Positions 47,057 to 59,085 of a stretch of 64,000 bases of DNA are shown in pieces (within the stretch, counting starts at the first letter, position 1; each line of letters starts with the position of its first letter). Location: contig CM055104.1 in NCBI GenBank assembly GCA_029204225.1, positions 47,812,451-47,876,450 on the forward strand, given 5' to 3'. Origin of the DNA: Diphasiastrum complanatum. Lineage: Eukaryota > Streptophyta > Lycopodiopsida > Lycopodiales > Lycopodiaceae. The notes under the pieces were generated by a model that was not told the origin of the DNA, searched no databases, and saw only the letters and a list, made by a program, of their open reading frames with translations. A program made the translations under genes and the position numbers.

Positions 47057-48255
47057 TATTGCTTCTACTAGTACTACTACATCTATGAGGAATTCAGATT
47101 CTGTTTTGCAAGTTGCTGATTTTCAGCCCATTGAATGGGTGATTGATAGTGGTGCTACTCGTCATATGACTTCTCGCAAAGAAGCATTTACTAAATTAGT
47201 AAAAGTGCAAAATGGAAGTAAGGTACAATGTGCGGATGATGCATCTTATTCTATTCATGGAAATGTAATTGTAGCCATCATTTTGCCTAATGGTGAAGAA
47301 AAGTACATTAAGAATGTGCTTTGTGTTCCGGGAATCAAGAAGAATCTTCTTTCGGTTTCAACTATGTTGAAGCAAGGACTAGTTGTTGAGTTCAAATAAG
47401 ATAAGTGTCTTGTCAAGGATCCTAAAAGATCACTCTTGATTATTGTTTCGGGAACGATGCATGCTGGCTTATTCATTATGGATACCTATGAGCGACGAAT
47501 TCCCTCTACATGTCTTGTTGCTTCTACATCACAATCATTGGAGTTGGCTGAATTGTGGCACGCAAGGTTTGGGCATCTCAACTTTGCAAGTTTGAAGAAG
47601 CTGAAGACATTTAATATGGTAGAAGACATTCCTACTATTGAGCAACCAGAAGGGCATGTATGCGAGGGGTGCATACTTGGAAAGTTTCAAAGGAAGCCTT
47701 TTCCAATTGATGGAACTATAAGGGTTCTTGATAAATTTGATTTGGTTCATAGTGATGTTTGTGGTCCAATGAGGAACGAATCCATTGGAAAGTGCATCTA
47801 TTTTGTGACTTTTATTGATGACCTTTTTCGTTTTACATGGATCTATCCTATGAAGGCTAAATCGAAAGTTTTTCAACGCTTCAAATATTTTCTAGCAATG
47901 GTGGAAAATCAGTTTGGGCATTCTTTGAAGACCCTACGCACTGATCGAGGAGGAGAATACATTAAGAATACTTTCGGTCCATTTCTTTGAGAAAAGGGAA
48001 TTCTACATCAAATGACAACTCCCTATACGCCTCAACAAAATGGTGTTGCCGAGCGAAAGAATTGCACACTCATGGAGATGGCCCGTTGCATGCTCAAAGC
48101 AAAGGGGCTGCCTCACAAGTTTTGGGCTGAAGCAATTATAACGGCAGCCTACATAAGCAATTGTTGTCCTACTAAAGCATTGAAAGTATTAACTCCTTAT
48201 GAAGTTTCGTATGGAAAGAACCCTACAATCTCTCATTTTTGTATTTTTGGTTGTA
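47057..48255 (+). pseudogene. Element B protease and integrase
   Basis: EWVIDSGATRHMTSRKEAF gives the protease site. VPGIKKNLLSVSTMLKQG, then LWHARFGHLNFASL and CEGCILGKFQRKPF, give the connector and zinc motif. The integrase keeps LVHSDVCGPM, LRTDRGGEYI and QQNGVAERKN, so all three catalytic acids are present. In-frame stops lie at 47397 and 47988. A frameshift at about 48250 passes to the RT frame. Confidence 0.92.
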
Positions 48256-50353
48256 CGACTTATATGCTTTTGTTCTGGATAAACTTCGTACAAAGCTTGA
48301 AGATAAAGGAGTTAAATGCATTTTTGTTGGCTATAGTAGTGAAAGCAAAGGCTATAGGCTGTTCAATTTGAGCACTAATAAGATTATTGTTAGTCGTGAT
48401 GTGCATTTTGATGAAAAGAATTCATTGGATGTGGCCCCAACTCATATCTTGAAGGGGGATAGCCCACATAGTGTGAATGTTGAAGTCTTTCCAGATTTGG
48501 TACCATCTTCTATTGTTGGAGATAAGGGGCAGCAATCAACCAGTTTTGACCTGCCCAACAACTCATCAAGTTTAGAGCCTAATGTTCATCAAGAACCGCC
48601 CGCTGTTGCTCGAAATCAGCCTGCAAGAACTGTTGGACAGCAAAGACTTGTTTTGGAAGATCTTGGAGAGCCAAGTGTGGTGTCGAAAGATCTTGGACAA
48701 CAAATTGTAAGAAGAGACATGGCTGTTGGACAGCCCAAAACAGTCCCACAGTGGCTGTTGTCGACTTTGCGGGACAACAAAGTAAGTTCATTTTATGATG
48801 GAAAGACATGTGCCTCTACAAAATCAGTGGACTATGCTGATTTTTCAGATTTTGCTCTTACATCTCATGGAGATGTTGCAGAAGAACCTGTTTTCTATGA
48901 GCAGGCCAAGGGAGTAAAATGTTGGGAGGATGCGATGCAAGATGAGTATGACTCACTTATGAAGAACCTAATTTGGGTTCTTGTTGATCTTCCTCATGGG
49001 AAGAATTCAATTGGTTCTAAATGGGTATACAAAATCAAGTATAAGGTAGATGGTACCATTGAAAGGTACAAGGCAAGGCTTGTTGCCAAAGGCTATGCTC
49101 AGCAAAAGAGGATTGATTATGAGGAGACTTTTTCTCCTACTGCTCGGATGACTACCGTGAGGGTAGTATCCTCTTTGGCTACCCATTTTGGTTGGCGTTT
49201 GTGGCAACTTGACATAAAGACAGCATTCCTCAATGGTGATCTCAATGAGGAAGTGTACCTTCAACAACCTGCTGGTTTTTTGGTTGAAGGCCAAGAAGAT
49301 AAAGTTTGTCTTCTCAAGAAGGCACTTTATGGACTGAAGCAAGCTCCGAGGATGTGGTATCAAAAGATACATGCCTACTTTTGTGATTGAGGGTTTACTA
49401 ATAGTCCTAGCGAATCTACTCTTTATGTCAAGCATACTTCAGATTATATCATCGTTATTTTGTTTTATGTTGATGATATTATTATTACGGGAAGTAATGA
49501 GCAGCAGATTGATGCCGTAATACTTGATCTTGGTATGGTTTTTGATTTAGGCCTATTGCACTTTTATCTTGGTCTTGAATTTGTACAAGAAGGTGCTGGA
49601 ATTTTCATCTCTCAAGAACGCTACATTGGGCAGATTTTGAAGCGGTTCAAGATGGAAGATTGCAAGCCGGTTGCTACACCTATAGGGATAGGTTTGAAAT
49701 TAAGTGGTCAAGGTGATGGTGAATCATTTGACACTACTTTATATTGTCAAGCTATTGGCTATCTCATTTACCTATGTAATTCAAGATCGGACATTTCTTA
49801 TAGTGTCTCACTCATGAGTCAATTCATGCATGGCCCGATGACATCACATTGGAAAGCGTTGAAGAGGATCTTTCAATATCTTCAAGGAACAAGAAGTCAT
49901 GGACTGGTTTTTTCTGCTTGTGATGATGCATGTTTGGTTGGTTTTAGTGACTCGGATTGGGGTGGAGATCAAGACACTAGACGCTCTACAAGTAGACATT
50001 GCTTTTTTTATGGTAATTCTGCAATTTCGTGGTCAAGTAAAAAGCAGCCCACTATTGCTACTTCTTCTAGTGAGGCAAAATATAGAGCGATATTTTCAGC
50101 CACGACAGAGTGTTTATGGCTGAGAAGACTACTTGTTGACATGAAGTTTGGCGAGCCCTCAGCCACTCTTATCTTGAGTGATAGTCAAAGTGTTATTGCC
50201 ATTGCACGGAATCCTGTTTTTCATGCGAGGACGAAGCACATCGAGATCCATTATCACTTTGTTCGGGAGAGATTTCATGATGGCGACATTTTACTTGAAT
50301 ATTGTCCTACGGAGGATAATATTGCGGACCTCGATGATATATGTATTGGATAG
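48256..50353 (+). pseudogene. Element B reverse transcriptase and RNase H
   Basis: The segment opens with KLEDKGVKCIFVGYSSESKG and VSRDVHFDE, then a Pro/Gln-rich connector. RT follows with SKWVYKIKYKVDGTIERYK, the LDIKTAFLNGDLNEEVYL motif, YGLKQAPRMWYQKI and the catalytic box FYVDDIIITGSN. A single stop at 49388 interrupts it. RNase H has FSDSDWGGDQDTRRSTS, then SSEAKYRA, where Lys replaces a usually conserved Glu, and ARTKHIEIHYHFVRERF. The last true element codons are near NIAD (50330); the following few codons belong to the junction. Confidence 0.93.
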
Positions 50354-50389
50354 ACATGCATAACACTGATTTATGTGCTACATCACAGT

Positions 50390-51401
50390 CTGATGTTCAA
50401 GACCGTAGTTCTTGACTCAGGAGCTATGCCGCACTTTGTGACGACAAGGTAGATGACTGACTTTCGACAAATCGACTCTTCCAGATACATTGTTCTAGGA
50501 GATGGATTGTGACATCATGAGATGAGCGGCATTGGAGCACTTTGGCTCAACACCAATGGTAGAGACAGAAGACTAGATGACGTTCTATATGTGCCGACAT
50601 TGCAGAAAGATCTACTATCAGTTGCAAGGATAGCATATGCAGGCATGCGTGTGACATTCACAGATCAAACATGCAATGTGATTGATGCTAGCACCAGTAC
50701 ACTCATCATGCAACGCAAACGAAGAGGAATTATGTATCACTTGAAGGTACGCCTACCCACATAGCAAGCTCATCAAGTCTGCAAGTCTACAGACGTTCTG
50801 TGGCACATGAGACTATGCCACATGAACCTGTTGGCGTTGTACAAAGCAAGCCAGAACAGTGCATTCACAAGAGTGAACATCAAAGATGCAAACCTGAAAT
50901 CCTATGATGCATGCAACAAAGGGAAGATGTCCCTACACCTTTCATGAAGGATTGCTTCAGAGCGATGGAACTTCTGGAGCTGATACACTCGGACATCTGC
51001 GGACCCTTTGATGTACTCTCTGTAAGAGGATCAAGATGCTAGATTACCTTTATTGATGGTTACAATAAGTTTGATGTTGTTTACTTCATCCACAACAAAT
51101 CTGAAGCTCTTGACAAGTTTACTAAATATGTGAAATGGGCTAAGAAGTGGACGGAGAAGAAATTCAAGCAGATCAGGAGTGACAGAGGAGGAGAATATAT
51201 CTCGAACCATTTTACCGACTTTTGTAAAAATTGAGACATCCTTCACAGGAAGATAGTAGCCTACACACCACAACATAATGGTGTAGCAGAGAGGAAGAAC
51301 AAAAGTAGATGGTAGCTGATATCTTTATGAAGCCTCTAGACAGAGAATTGTTTGAAAGGTCAAGCTTGAAAATCAACAAAATGCCCGGTTTGAGAGGGAG
51401 C
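50390..51401 (+). pseudogene. Copia element C: protease and integrase joined to the RNase H tail
   Basis: It starts with VVLDSGAMPHFVTTR (protease), then WLNTNGRDRRLDDVLYVPTL and YHLKVRLP. The integrase keeps LIHSDICGPF, IRSDRGGEYIS and HNGVAERKNK. Directly after AERKNK, at about 51305, the text jumps to MVADIFMKPLDRELFERS, the last residues of a copia polyprotein. RT and most of RNase H are deleted. Several stops and frameshifts are present. The motifs are closest to those of elements F and D. Confidence 0.9.
51391..51401 (+). promoter_or_regulatory. Polypurine tract of element C
   Basis: The run tgagagggagc lies before TGAAGAAAACC at 51402. The same gagagggagc run precedes the 3' LTR of element D on the other strand. 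Confidence 0.75.
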
Positions 51402-52310
51402 TGAAGAAAACCTTGTTTCTACATTTCAAAACTTTAATATTTTTTTTGTATCTCCTTATTGTTCTCTCTATCGGACTACGCCGACTAATCGGGCATCCAC
51501 AAGCTAAGTCCAAGACAACATATCGGGCATGGACGAACTATCGGACCTCAGCTACTTGGGCATGAAGTTTTTAAACTATCATGATCCATCACCTCCATGC
51601 ATAGGCCTCGAGTGGCATTTGTTCAATTCTCTGAGATGTGCTATTGTTTAGAATCAAGTTTGACAAATATGTGTTGGTTTCTCAATTTGAAAATTTTCAA
51701 CTGTTTTGCAACCTATTTTTCTTTCACTTTGACTTGCATTAATGTCCATTGGTAGCTAGAGAAAGTCCAACTGTTTTGCAATCTGTTGTGATTCCTCCAG
51801 TTTGACCTATGTTGATGTCGCGACAACCAATCATTGTAGCTTACCATACTCAGATTTTGGTTTTTCTTTTAGACTTTTCAACATGTACAGAAAATAGGGT
51901 TGAAGCTAGCCTAGTTTTCAGACAACAAAATAGATTCTAGTCTTTTTTGGTTTGTTTCTCTATGGGCCAACTCATTCAGATAGTTGTAAAACCCATTCTT
52001 ATTGGAACTAATTTGCATGGTCAAAATTGGTTAGAATTACATATCATTAGTAAAGGTAATTTGGCTAAAAAATCACAACCTAAGACTTTGTGGTCGAGTT
52101 GATGATTACATGACTCCTTTGTTGTATCACATGTTATATTAATAGACATAATATTTGTTGGAGTTAATCTTACTCCTACTCATCCTAACTACCCTCCCAT
52201 TCACTCATGTAAATCACTCTCTCAAAGTAGTCTACAAAAATGAACTGATTGTCTCACAATTCGCATTTTTACTTGCAATTTTCAAAACCTGACAAAGTCT
52301 TCTACTTAAC
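51402..52310 (+). repeat. Probable 3' LTR of element C and following DNA
   Basis: The start TGAAGAAAACC is supported by the polypurine tract, but the right end is not defined. ATCGGGCAT words recur near 51490 and 51530. The phrase CCAACTGTTTTGCAA or TCAACTGTTTTGCAA occurs near 51705 and 51768. No gene is seen. Confidence 0.45.
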
Positions 52311-53350
52311 ATTTCAAGCATGTTGAGCACAAAAGGTCTTTGTGAAAAATGCAACAAAGGTGTTCTACTCGGGATTTTAGACCATTTCAGGCACCCGAGA
52401 AATGCGACATATTTCCAAATTATGCAAGAAATGCAACATACTACAGAGTTACAACTAAACCGCCAAGTCTTCACTTGCAGTCAATGTGCAAAGACTGTAG
52501 CTCACTGACAAAGGCACCACAACCAAGTAAACTAATCGAAGGGCACCGCACAAGACTCACCTACGGTCAGGCTATGGCTGCAGCTTATGAAGAAGAGAGA
52601 CCGCAAAAGACCGCCCAGACACCGCATGAGCTTAGCATGCGGTCAGTATGCAATTGCGACAACACCGCATCCTCACGCTCATGATGCGTACGAAGGAGAT
52701 CCTCTTGTTGTACTTCTTCACGTCTTCACAATGCACCAATAACCGATCTACGGATCAAGTACAAGGATTGTTAAGGATCAAGTAATCTGTAAACTAAGAA
52801 TAATAGAAGATCATCAGGAAGCTATATAAGCAACTGAACTATTAGAAGAAAGGATTCGATCAATGATGATCGATCAATGTGTTCATAGAGATCAAACAAC
52901 CAAAATCGATCTGTCAGTATCTGACTCCTAGTGTCAGAGATCATTTAGAGAGAGTATAAGAGTATTTTGAAAGATAGCAATCATCGCGCGCATCGCCCTA
53001 TTGTCGTGTGGTCTTATTATAGTTGTTACTACAATGCCCTTTTATACAGAAGCCCTACTTTTCATATATGTAGTATTCTTGTTGAATGCTTAAATGCCTC
53101 TAACTCTTTCTCCTCTATCATCAGAACATATCTGTCAGAAAGAGAGAACAACACGGCTGTGTCAGACGCCTAATTGTTCCCATTCTCTATGATTGTCTAT
53201 GACACCTACCTTGACATCTAAACAAATCAGAACTGCTCTATATCTGAGTCTCTAAGCAAATCCAAAATCCTTTTTTATCATTATTTTCTTTGGTGGAACT
53301 ACTGCCTCTATTCCACTACGACCTGTGAAAAACAGAACCCATTCCCATCA
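52310..53350 (+). repeat. LTR with adjoining primer site (left end uncertain)
   Basis: The right end CATTCCCATCA is followed three bases later by a copia primer site. A good TATA box (GCTATATAAGC) lies near 52822. The left end is not fixed; TGTTGAGCAC near 52319 is one candidate. No coding region of this element is recognised downstream before 54 kb. Confidence 0.6.
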
Positions 53351-53353
53351 TAG

Positions 53354-53366
53354 TGGTATCAGAGTC
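53354..53366 (+). promoter_or_regulatory. Copia-type primer binding site
   Basis: TGGTATCAGAGTC matches the initiator-Met site except for one base near its end. Confidence 0.85.
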
Positions 53367-54125
53367 TAACGGTTTTGGATGTAAGAAAAATAGTAATAAT
53401 TCTTCCACAGAGAACATGATGAAAGTTGTATAAATCAAAAAACTAATATCAGTGTCTTCAATCGGGTTTGTATCTGATCTATTTACTAATAGAACAATAT
53501 TTGCTTTGATTGAATATGCGTGCGAAAATTAAGAGACAACTTAAGACAATTTTAGACAAATAGAAACTATTGATCAAAAACGAATTTATAATTCTAAATC
53601 TGAATTAGTATACATCTCTTGTTATCTCGTTGTTGTGTCTCTGATTGAGTTAGTTACAAGGAGTAGTGTATATGTATTTATGTTGCTACAGGACAGGTCT
53701 TTTGGCTTTTTATTTACAGGTATTTTGGCCTTTCAGTGTTGTAACAGTAGATATCTTACTCTTTACAATGGTTGATATTCAAATAGACGTTATGTTTCCA
53801 GGGTTGAATAAATTGTGTTCACAAATTATTTGCGACAGTCCATCTCTTTATCTCAACTTCGTGTTTTGCAAATTATTCGCGACACTTGTCTCTTTGCGAC
53901 ATTTTTGTCTTTTGTGAATTGTTGACGACAGATGACAACTTTGAGCTTGAAGAAGGAATTCAGAATATTTCACAACCTGTTTGCGACAGTTTTGCAACAA
54001 GTGAGCTTGGGGAACAATCCAGAAGATTTTGTGAATTGTTCGCGACAATTTTGCGACATTTGAGGTTTGAACAGGAAACTAATTATTTTGCCACAAGATT
54101 CTGTTCGCAAATCTTTCGAGCTTCA
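53367..54125. other. Non-coding stretch with GCGACA words
   Basis: From about 53815 to 54090 the words TTTGCGACA, TTCGCGACA and GTGAATTGTT recur six or more times. The earlier part shows nothing recognisable. Confidence 0.5.
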
Positions 54126-54465
54126 ACAACATATGGTGATCTTCCTGCAAGTGCATTGTGAGATAATCTATTGCACAAATAGTTTGCACAATTAATTGCT
54201 TCTCCCCAATATTCAATAGGCAAAGAAGCTTCAACTCAGATTGCTTTAGCACATTCACATAGAGATCGATTTTTTCTTTCAGCAACTCCATTTTGAGATG
54301 GAGAATAAGCACAAGAAAACTCTCTCTTTATTCCTTCACCCTCACAATATTCATAGAACTTGTTGGAGATGTATTCACCTCCTCCATCACATATTAAAGC
54401 TTTAATTTTGAAAGAAAATTGTTTCTCAACATAAGCTTTGAAACGAGCTTCTACAAGAAATTGTT
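54126..54465 (-). pseudogene. Orphan copia integrase fragment
   Basis: The minus strand encodes ALICDGGGEYISNKFYEYC with the second catalytic Asp, and YSPSQNGVAERKNRSL with the Glu. It continues with LPIEYWGEAINCANYLCNR. One stop lies after CECAKAI. The frame opens without a proper start because only this part is left. It is a different lineage from element D, next to which it lies. Confidence 0.9.
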
Positions 54466-54650
54466 TCGTGAATCTTTTGCGAATCTTTCGAGTTGACTAC
54501 AAGATCAATTTCGCGAATCCTTTGCGAATCCTTTGAGTTGGTCACGAATAGAAATGTTTCGAATTCGCATTTGTTTCTTTCTCATCCTTTGTCAAATAAA
54601 CTGTGTGCTTTGTTAGTGGAATCAAGATTTGTTTGATCAGGTGTTCTACA
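54466..54650 (-). repeat. Start of the 3' LTR of element D
   Basis: In the minus sense the LTR starts TGTAGAACACC at 54650, just after the polypurine tract. TTTGCGAATC words recur around 54475-54530. The LTR appears to be cut by the orphan integrase fragment. Confidence 0.6.
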
Positions 54651-54660
54651 GCTCCCTCTC
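54651..54660 (-). promoter_or_regulatory. Polypurine tract of element D
   Basis: The minus strand reads GAGAGGGAGC directly before the LTR start. Confidence 0.8.
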
Positions 54661-54677
54661 AAAGTGGGTAGTTGGAT

Positions 54678-56167
54678 TTACCCCAATCTTCTTCGCTGCT
54701 TCTCGAACAAAGCTTTACTGAGTGGTTTCGTAAAGATATTAGCAGTCATTTCCTCTATGGGTATGAAGACTGTCTCCAGTATCTTCTTCTCGACTAAGTC
54801 CTGAATTAAATAATACTTGATAGCTATGTGCTTCATTTTTGAATAAAATACAGGATCTTTCATAAGATAGATTGCTGAAGTGTTATCTATTAACAAGACA
54901 TAAGATTCGGACATAGATTCGTCAAACCCTTTCAACATCTGTTTGATCCAGATCAGCTCGTTTACCATCTTGGCTGCTGCTACATATTCCACTTCATAGG
55001 AAGATTGAGCTACTGTTGTTTGCTTCTTGCTTATCCAAAGTATGGCTACGCCAGATGCTAGAGTACAACCTCCTGAAATACTTTTGCTATTGTCCTTCAT
55101 GGATGCCCAACTTGCGTCACTATAAGATTCGATGTGAAATCCAGCTTCCTTTGAATAACACAGTCCATAGTCTTTCGTTTCCTGGAGATATTGTAGTACT
55201 CTCTTTGCCAACTTCCAATGCAACAATCCTGGGTTTTGATTATATTGGCTCAGTTTGTATACTGCAAATGCTATATTAGGTCTGGTGTTGTCTGCTAGAT
55301 ATAACAATGATCCAATCAGCCTACGATAGGGTGTTTTGGCCATTCGTTCTTCTTCCTCGAGAGTCTGCGGACAATTTGCCTTGTTCAGTATTGTTCCAAG
55401 TATCATGGGAGTATGCACACCTTTGCATTCGAGCATGTTGAACTTCTCAATGATCTTTTGAGTGTACTTTTGTTGCTGAAGATACAATTTACCACCTTCA
55501 AAGTCTCTCACGATCTGCAAGCCTAGATAGATTTTAGCTTCTTATAGGTCAATGATCTCACATATTTCAGAAATGTCTCTTTTGGCATCTGAAATTAAGT
55601 TATCTCTTCTTGAGAAGATAAGTGTGTCATCAACATAGACAACTAGAATGATTATTTCATTTTGGACGTGCTTGATATAGACATTTGACTCAACAAATAG
55701 AGGTTTGAAGCCTAAGGAACGTAGTGCTTCATCCTTCTTTGTATACCATTGTCTGGCTGCTTGTTTCAGACCATAGATACTTTTATTCATGTGACATCTA
55801 TATTTTGGATATTCTTGGCTTACAAAACCAAGTAGTTGGTCCATGAATAAATCTTCTTCCAATTCTGTGTGTAAGAATGCAGACTTCTCATCCACAATAT
55901 AGATTTTTAGATCATGAGCGACTGCAACGCGAATAATAAGCGAATTGATGTATGTTTGACTACCGGTGAGAAAGTGTCAGTGTAGTCGATTCCATACTTC
56001 TGTGAAAATCCTTTAGCAACTAACATTGCCTTGTATCTGATGTTTTCTCCATCAGGACCTGTTTTGATCTTGTAGATCCACTTGCATTTTATTGGTTTTC
56101 TGCCATCAGGTATTGGTGCAAGTGTCCATACATTGGTTTTATACATGGATGACATTTTGTCCTCCAT
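54678..56167 (-). pseudogene. Element D reverse transcriptase and RNase H
   Basis: Three blocks occur. 56167-55907 has [20 protein letters not shown] and [19 protein letters not shown]. 55895-55542 has DEKSAFLHTELEEDLFMDQ, IYGLKQAARQWYTKK and the box VVYVDDTLIFS. 55520-54678 is a clean 280-codon RNase H block with YRRLIGSLLYLADNTRPNIA and SYSDASWASMKDNSKS, and with SSYEVEYVA, where Val replaces a usual Glu. It ends ANIFTKPLSKALFEKQRRR. Frameshifts and stops lie between the blocks. Confidence 0.93.
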
Positions 56168-56678
56168 TGCTTGAATCCAGCGATCTTTATCTGGTCCATC
56201 AACAGCTTCCTTGAATGTTTGAGGTTCGTCAAAGAAACCACAAAAATCAATGGCTGTATTAAAAACATCCTTACCATACCTTTCTAGTGGTTTTCATTGT
56301 CTATCAAATCTTCTCACAGGTGGTTTCGAGTTTGATTCTACAAGTTTTGAGTTCGATTCTAAATCGAGCTTTTCTGCTGGAATTCAAACTGGCAATTCAA
56401 GTTTGTCAGGCACTCGATCTTGACCTCCCTCTGAATCTGGTAATTCTCTTTCATCTTCTGCTCGTTTTTCTTCTGTCGTCATGAGCTCAAAATAGTTTTT
56501 GAGAATTTCATAGTCGACTAGATCACTGTCTGCTATGTATTTTGTCTCATCAAATTTAACATCTTGAACAACTTTTATCTTGCCAGTTTCTGGTACATAG
56601 ACACGATAATATGAAGAATGTAAGTCGAATCCTACCAGAAAACCTTGTTATGTCTTTTCATCGAGTTTCTTTCTCAGC

Positions 56679-57780
56679 TTATCTGGTATGTGCATATACA
56701 TTGCGCATCCGAACATGTGCAAGATTTGGCTTCGACTTCCACCATATCTCATGAGGAGTTTTATCTAGTATTTCAGAATACGATTCTGAAGATAATTTGA
56801 TGTAGCCACTACTTCTGTTCATAACTATTTTGGTGCCTTCGCATGAGCCATCATACACCTTGCAGCTTTCATAAGTGAATGATTCTTTCATTCAACTATT
56901 CCATTGTGCTGAGGTGTGTATGATGCAGTCTTTGTATGTATAATACCTCGATCAGTACAATAAGCCTTGAATTCATTGGAAATGTACTCACCTCCACGAC
57001 CTGTGCGAATATGTTTTAGCTTATTACTTGTCTGTTTCTCAGCCCAATTCGTATACTCAACAAATTTCTCGAAAGCTTCAGATTTAGTACGAATAAAGTA
57101 TACCACATCGAACTTGCTGAAGTCATCAATAAACGTTATGAAGTACTTTGCATCTCCTAACGACAATACTCTGAATGGTCCACAAATATCTAAATGTACA
57201 ACTTCAAGTACCTTAGTTGCTTTATAAACATCCTTACTAAAAGGGGTTCTAGTCATTTTGCCTTTAAGATAGTAGGTAGTTCGAATATCTCTACTTTTGA
57301 TTTTGACTCCTTGAATTCTCTGACTTTTGTTGGCTTGGTACAAGGCTTCCATGTTCATGTGACATAGCCTCTTGTGCCATAGTATATCTGTTGATTCCTG
57401 AGTTTGATTGACTTGTTCAATTCTAGTTCAAATGTTCAGGTGATATAAATTTCCTTCTCTATTGTCTTTAGCAACCAAGTTATCAAAATCTTCCTCAAAC
57501 AATTTACAACAGTTCTTTGGGAAGGTTACTGACATGCATGTATCGACTATCTTAGCTACGGATAGAAGATCTTTATCAAGAGTAGGGACATAGAGAACTT
57601 CCTCCAGTTTCTTGTTTCCCTGATTCGTGTCCAGCCATAATACACCAGTTTCATCAACCATGTGTTTAGAATCATCTCCAAGTATAACGAATCTTGCATA
57701 ATTCATCTTCTTGTGCTCAGACAAAATTTGTTTCGAGGAAACAAAATGTGAGGTGGCTCCCGAATCAAGTACTACTTCTC
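56679..57780 (-). pseudogene. Element D protease and integrase
   Basis: Near 57765 the protease motif VVLDSGATSHFVSSKQ is followed by GVLWLDTNQGNKKLEEVLYV and GNLYHLNI. The integrase (57358-56888) has VVHLDICGPF, then IRTGRGGEYIS, where Gly replaces the second catalytic Asp, and YTPQHNGIVE, where the frame is lost just at the Glu. A connector piece with EIWWKSKPNLAHV follows. The enzyme is inactive. Confidence 0.9.
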
Positions 57781-57929
57781 GAATTGAATCAGATGAACAA
57801 CATAGATCAGCACTAACATAAGTTGTTGAGTTCCTTGTTGCCCTGTCTTCTGTTGTTCTGGAGCATTCTGCTTTGTTTTCGACATAGTTTGAATCTAAAG
57901 GTTCACTTCAATTTTGCTCCTTTTTGTAT

Positions 57930-58794
57930 CTGGGATTCTGATAGCAGTCTACTGCTACATGACCCTGTTATGACAATGAATACATTCAATCTTTAAATTT
58001 AACAAACACATTTCTTCTGTGTGACCTGATCTTTTGCATCTGTTGCAGATCTTCTTATCACCAAAATTCTTCTGTTGTTTACCAGATTGTTGTTCATTTT
58101 TCTTAGACTCATTCTTTTTAGCCAAATCCCTCTTAAACTTAGACTTCTTAGAAGATTTATTCTTCCGAGTAAATAGAGCATTTTCGGAATCACCATTGTC
58201 GTCATAGCGTTCACGAGCTTCTACTTCCTCCTCAACTCCGTCTATTGCCTTTTGAAGTGTCATTGTTGCATCTTTCACCAATAAGGTTCGAGTTGTGTGG
58301 AATGACCTAGGTAGGGCTCGAAGAAAATAACTAAGTTGTTTTTCCTTTGAAATTGTATTTTCTACACTAGAATTCTGTAAGGAAATAAACAGATCTTTAA
58401 TCTTCTTCACGAATGTGTTCAGGTCTTTGTTGTCTCAATGTAGGTAAGTTAATTGGTCTTCCAAGAACATGATTTGATTATGAGATCGAGTCTCATTCTT
58501 GGTTTGCAATTCTTCCCATGAATCCTTTGCGTTCGAAATTGATGTAAGATCTAGCATTATATTGTTATGCACTGAAGACACAATAATTGCTATAACTTTG
58601 TCATTTTTTAAACTCCATTCTCAAAGTTCTTTTCCAGGAGTAGCTACTAGCTTCCCCTCTATTGGTTCTACCCATTGCCATAAACCTTTGCCCTTCAACA
58701 AGAGTGAAGTCTTTAATTTCCAGATCGAGTAGTTTGAACCTTCTAGGTCCAAGATTGTAGTAATCATAGCTTGAATATTGATAATCGACGACAT
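57930..58794 (-). pseudogene. Element D gag with two zinc knuckles
   Basis: The ATG at 58794 gives MSSIINIQAM. SNYSIWKLKTSLLLKGKGL and the gag core follow. In-frame stops replace an Arg (GKEL.EWS) and a Trp (YLH.DNKDL) that are intact in element F, both single transitions. The end holds CNRCKRSGHTEEMC, then LLNLKIE, then CIHCHNR. After a one-base shift it reads GHVAVDCYQNPRYKKEQ. This makes two CCHC knuckles in tandem. Confidence 0.9.
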
Positions 58795-58829
58795 CTTCTG
58801 ATTTTCTGAATCACTCCAAATAGCGGCTT

Positions 58830-59085
58830 GCTGATGGATGTATGAAGAATGCTGAGAGATGAGATATATTCAAGGAAGTTTAGATCACATTTGGTATTAT
58901 GATGGAAATGCTATTAACCCACTCGTCGTGCAAGGCTACTCCGACTCAGATTGGCGAGAAACAATCTCTACCAAAAAATCTACCTCCAGGTTCTGTCTCT
59001 ATCTAGTAGGGGGACCGAATCGTCACTCAATGATTCAACTCGTTCAAAAGAACAATGTTCTAATTGTGTAGAGCCTGTATTTCGA
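58830..59085 (+). pseudogene. Orphan copia RNase H fragment
   Basis: It reads MRYIQGSLDHIWYYDGNAIN, VQGYSDSDWRETISTKKSTS and GPNRHSMIQLVQKNN, then a decayed SSTEAEY-like end. It is the middle of a copia RNase H, in plus orientation, wedged between the head of element D and the next segment. Confidence 0.88.

Larger units (their letters stand above)
46515..50330 (+). mobile_element. Copia element B, nearly full coding region, both ends missing
   Basis: Gag (truncated at its N-terminus), protease, integrase, RT and RNase H follow in copia order. The frame used is 2, then 0, then 2, so as few as two indels separate the three blocks. No LTR or primer site was found on either side. The 3' end breaks off inside the RNase H tail, where element C begins. 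Confidence 0.92.
54466..58810 (-). mobile_element. Copia element D
   Basis: On the minus strand gag (58794), protease, integrase, RT, RNase H, polypurine tract and LTR start follow in order. The 5' LTR and primer site are missing; the sequence breaks at about 58810 against a plus-strand RNase H fragment. Frames are broken at least eight times. Confidence 0.92.
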
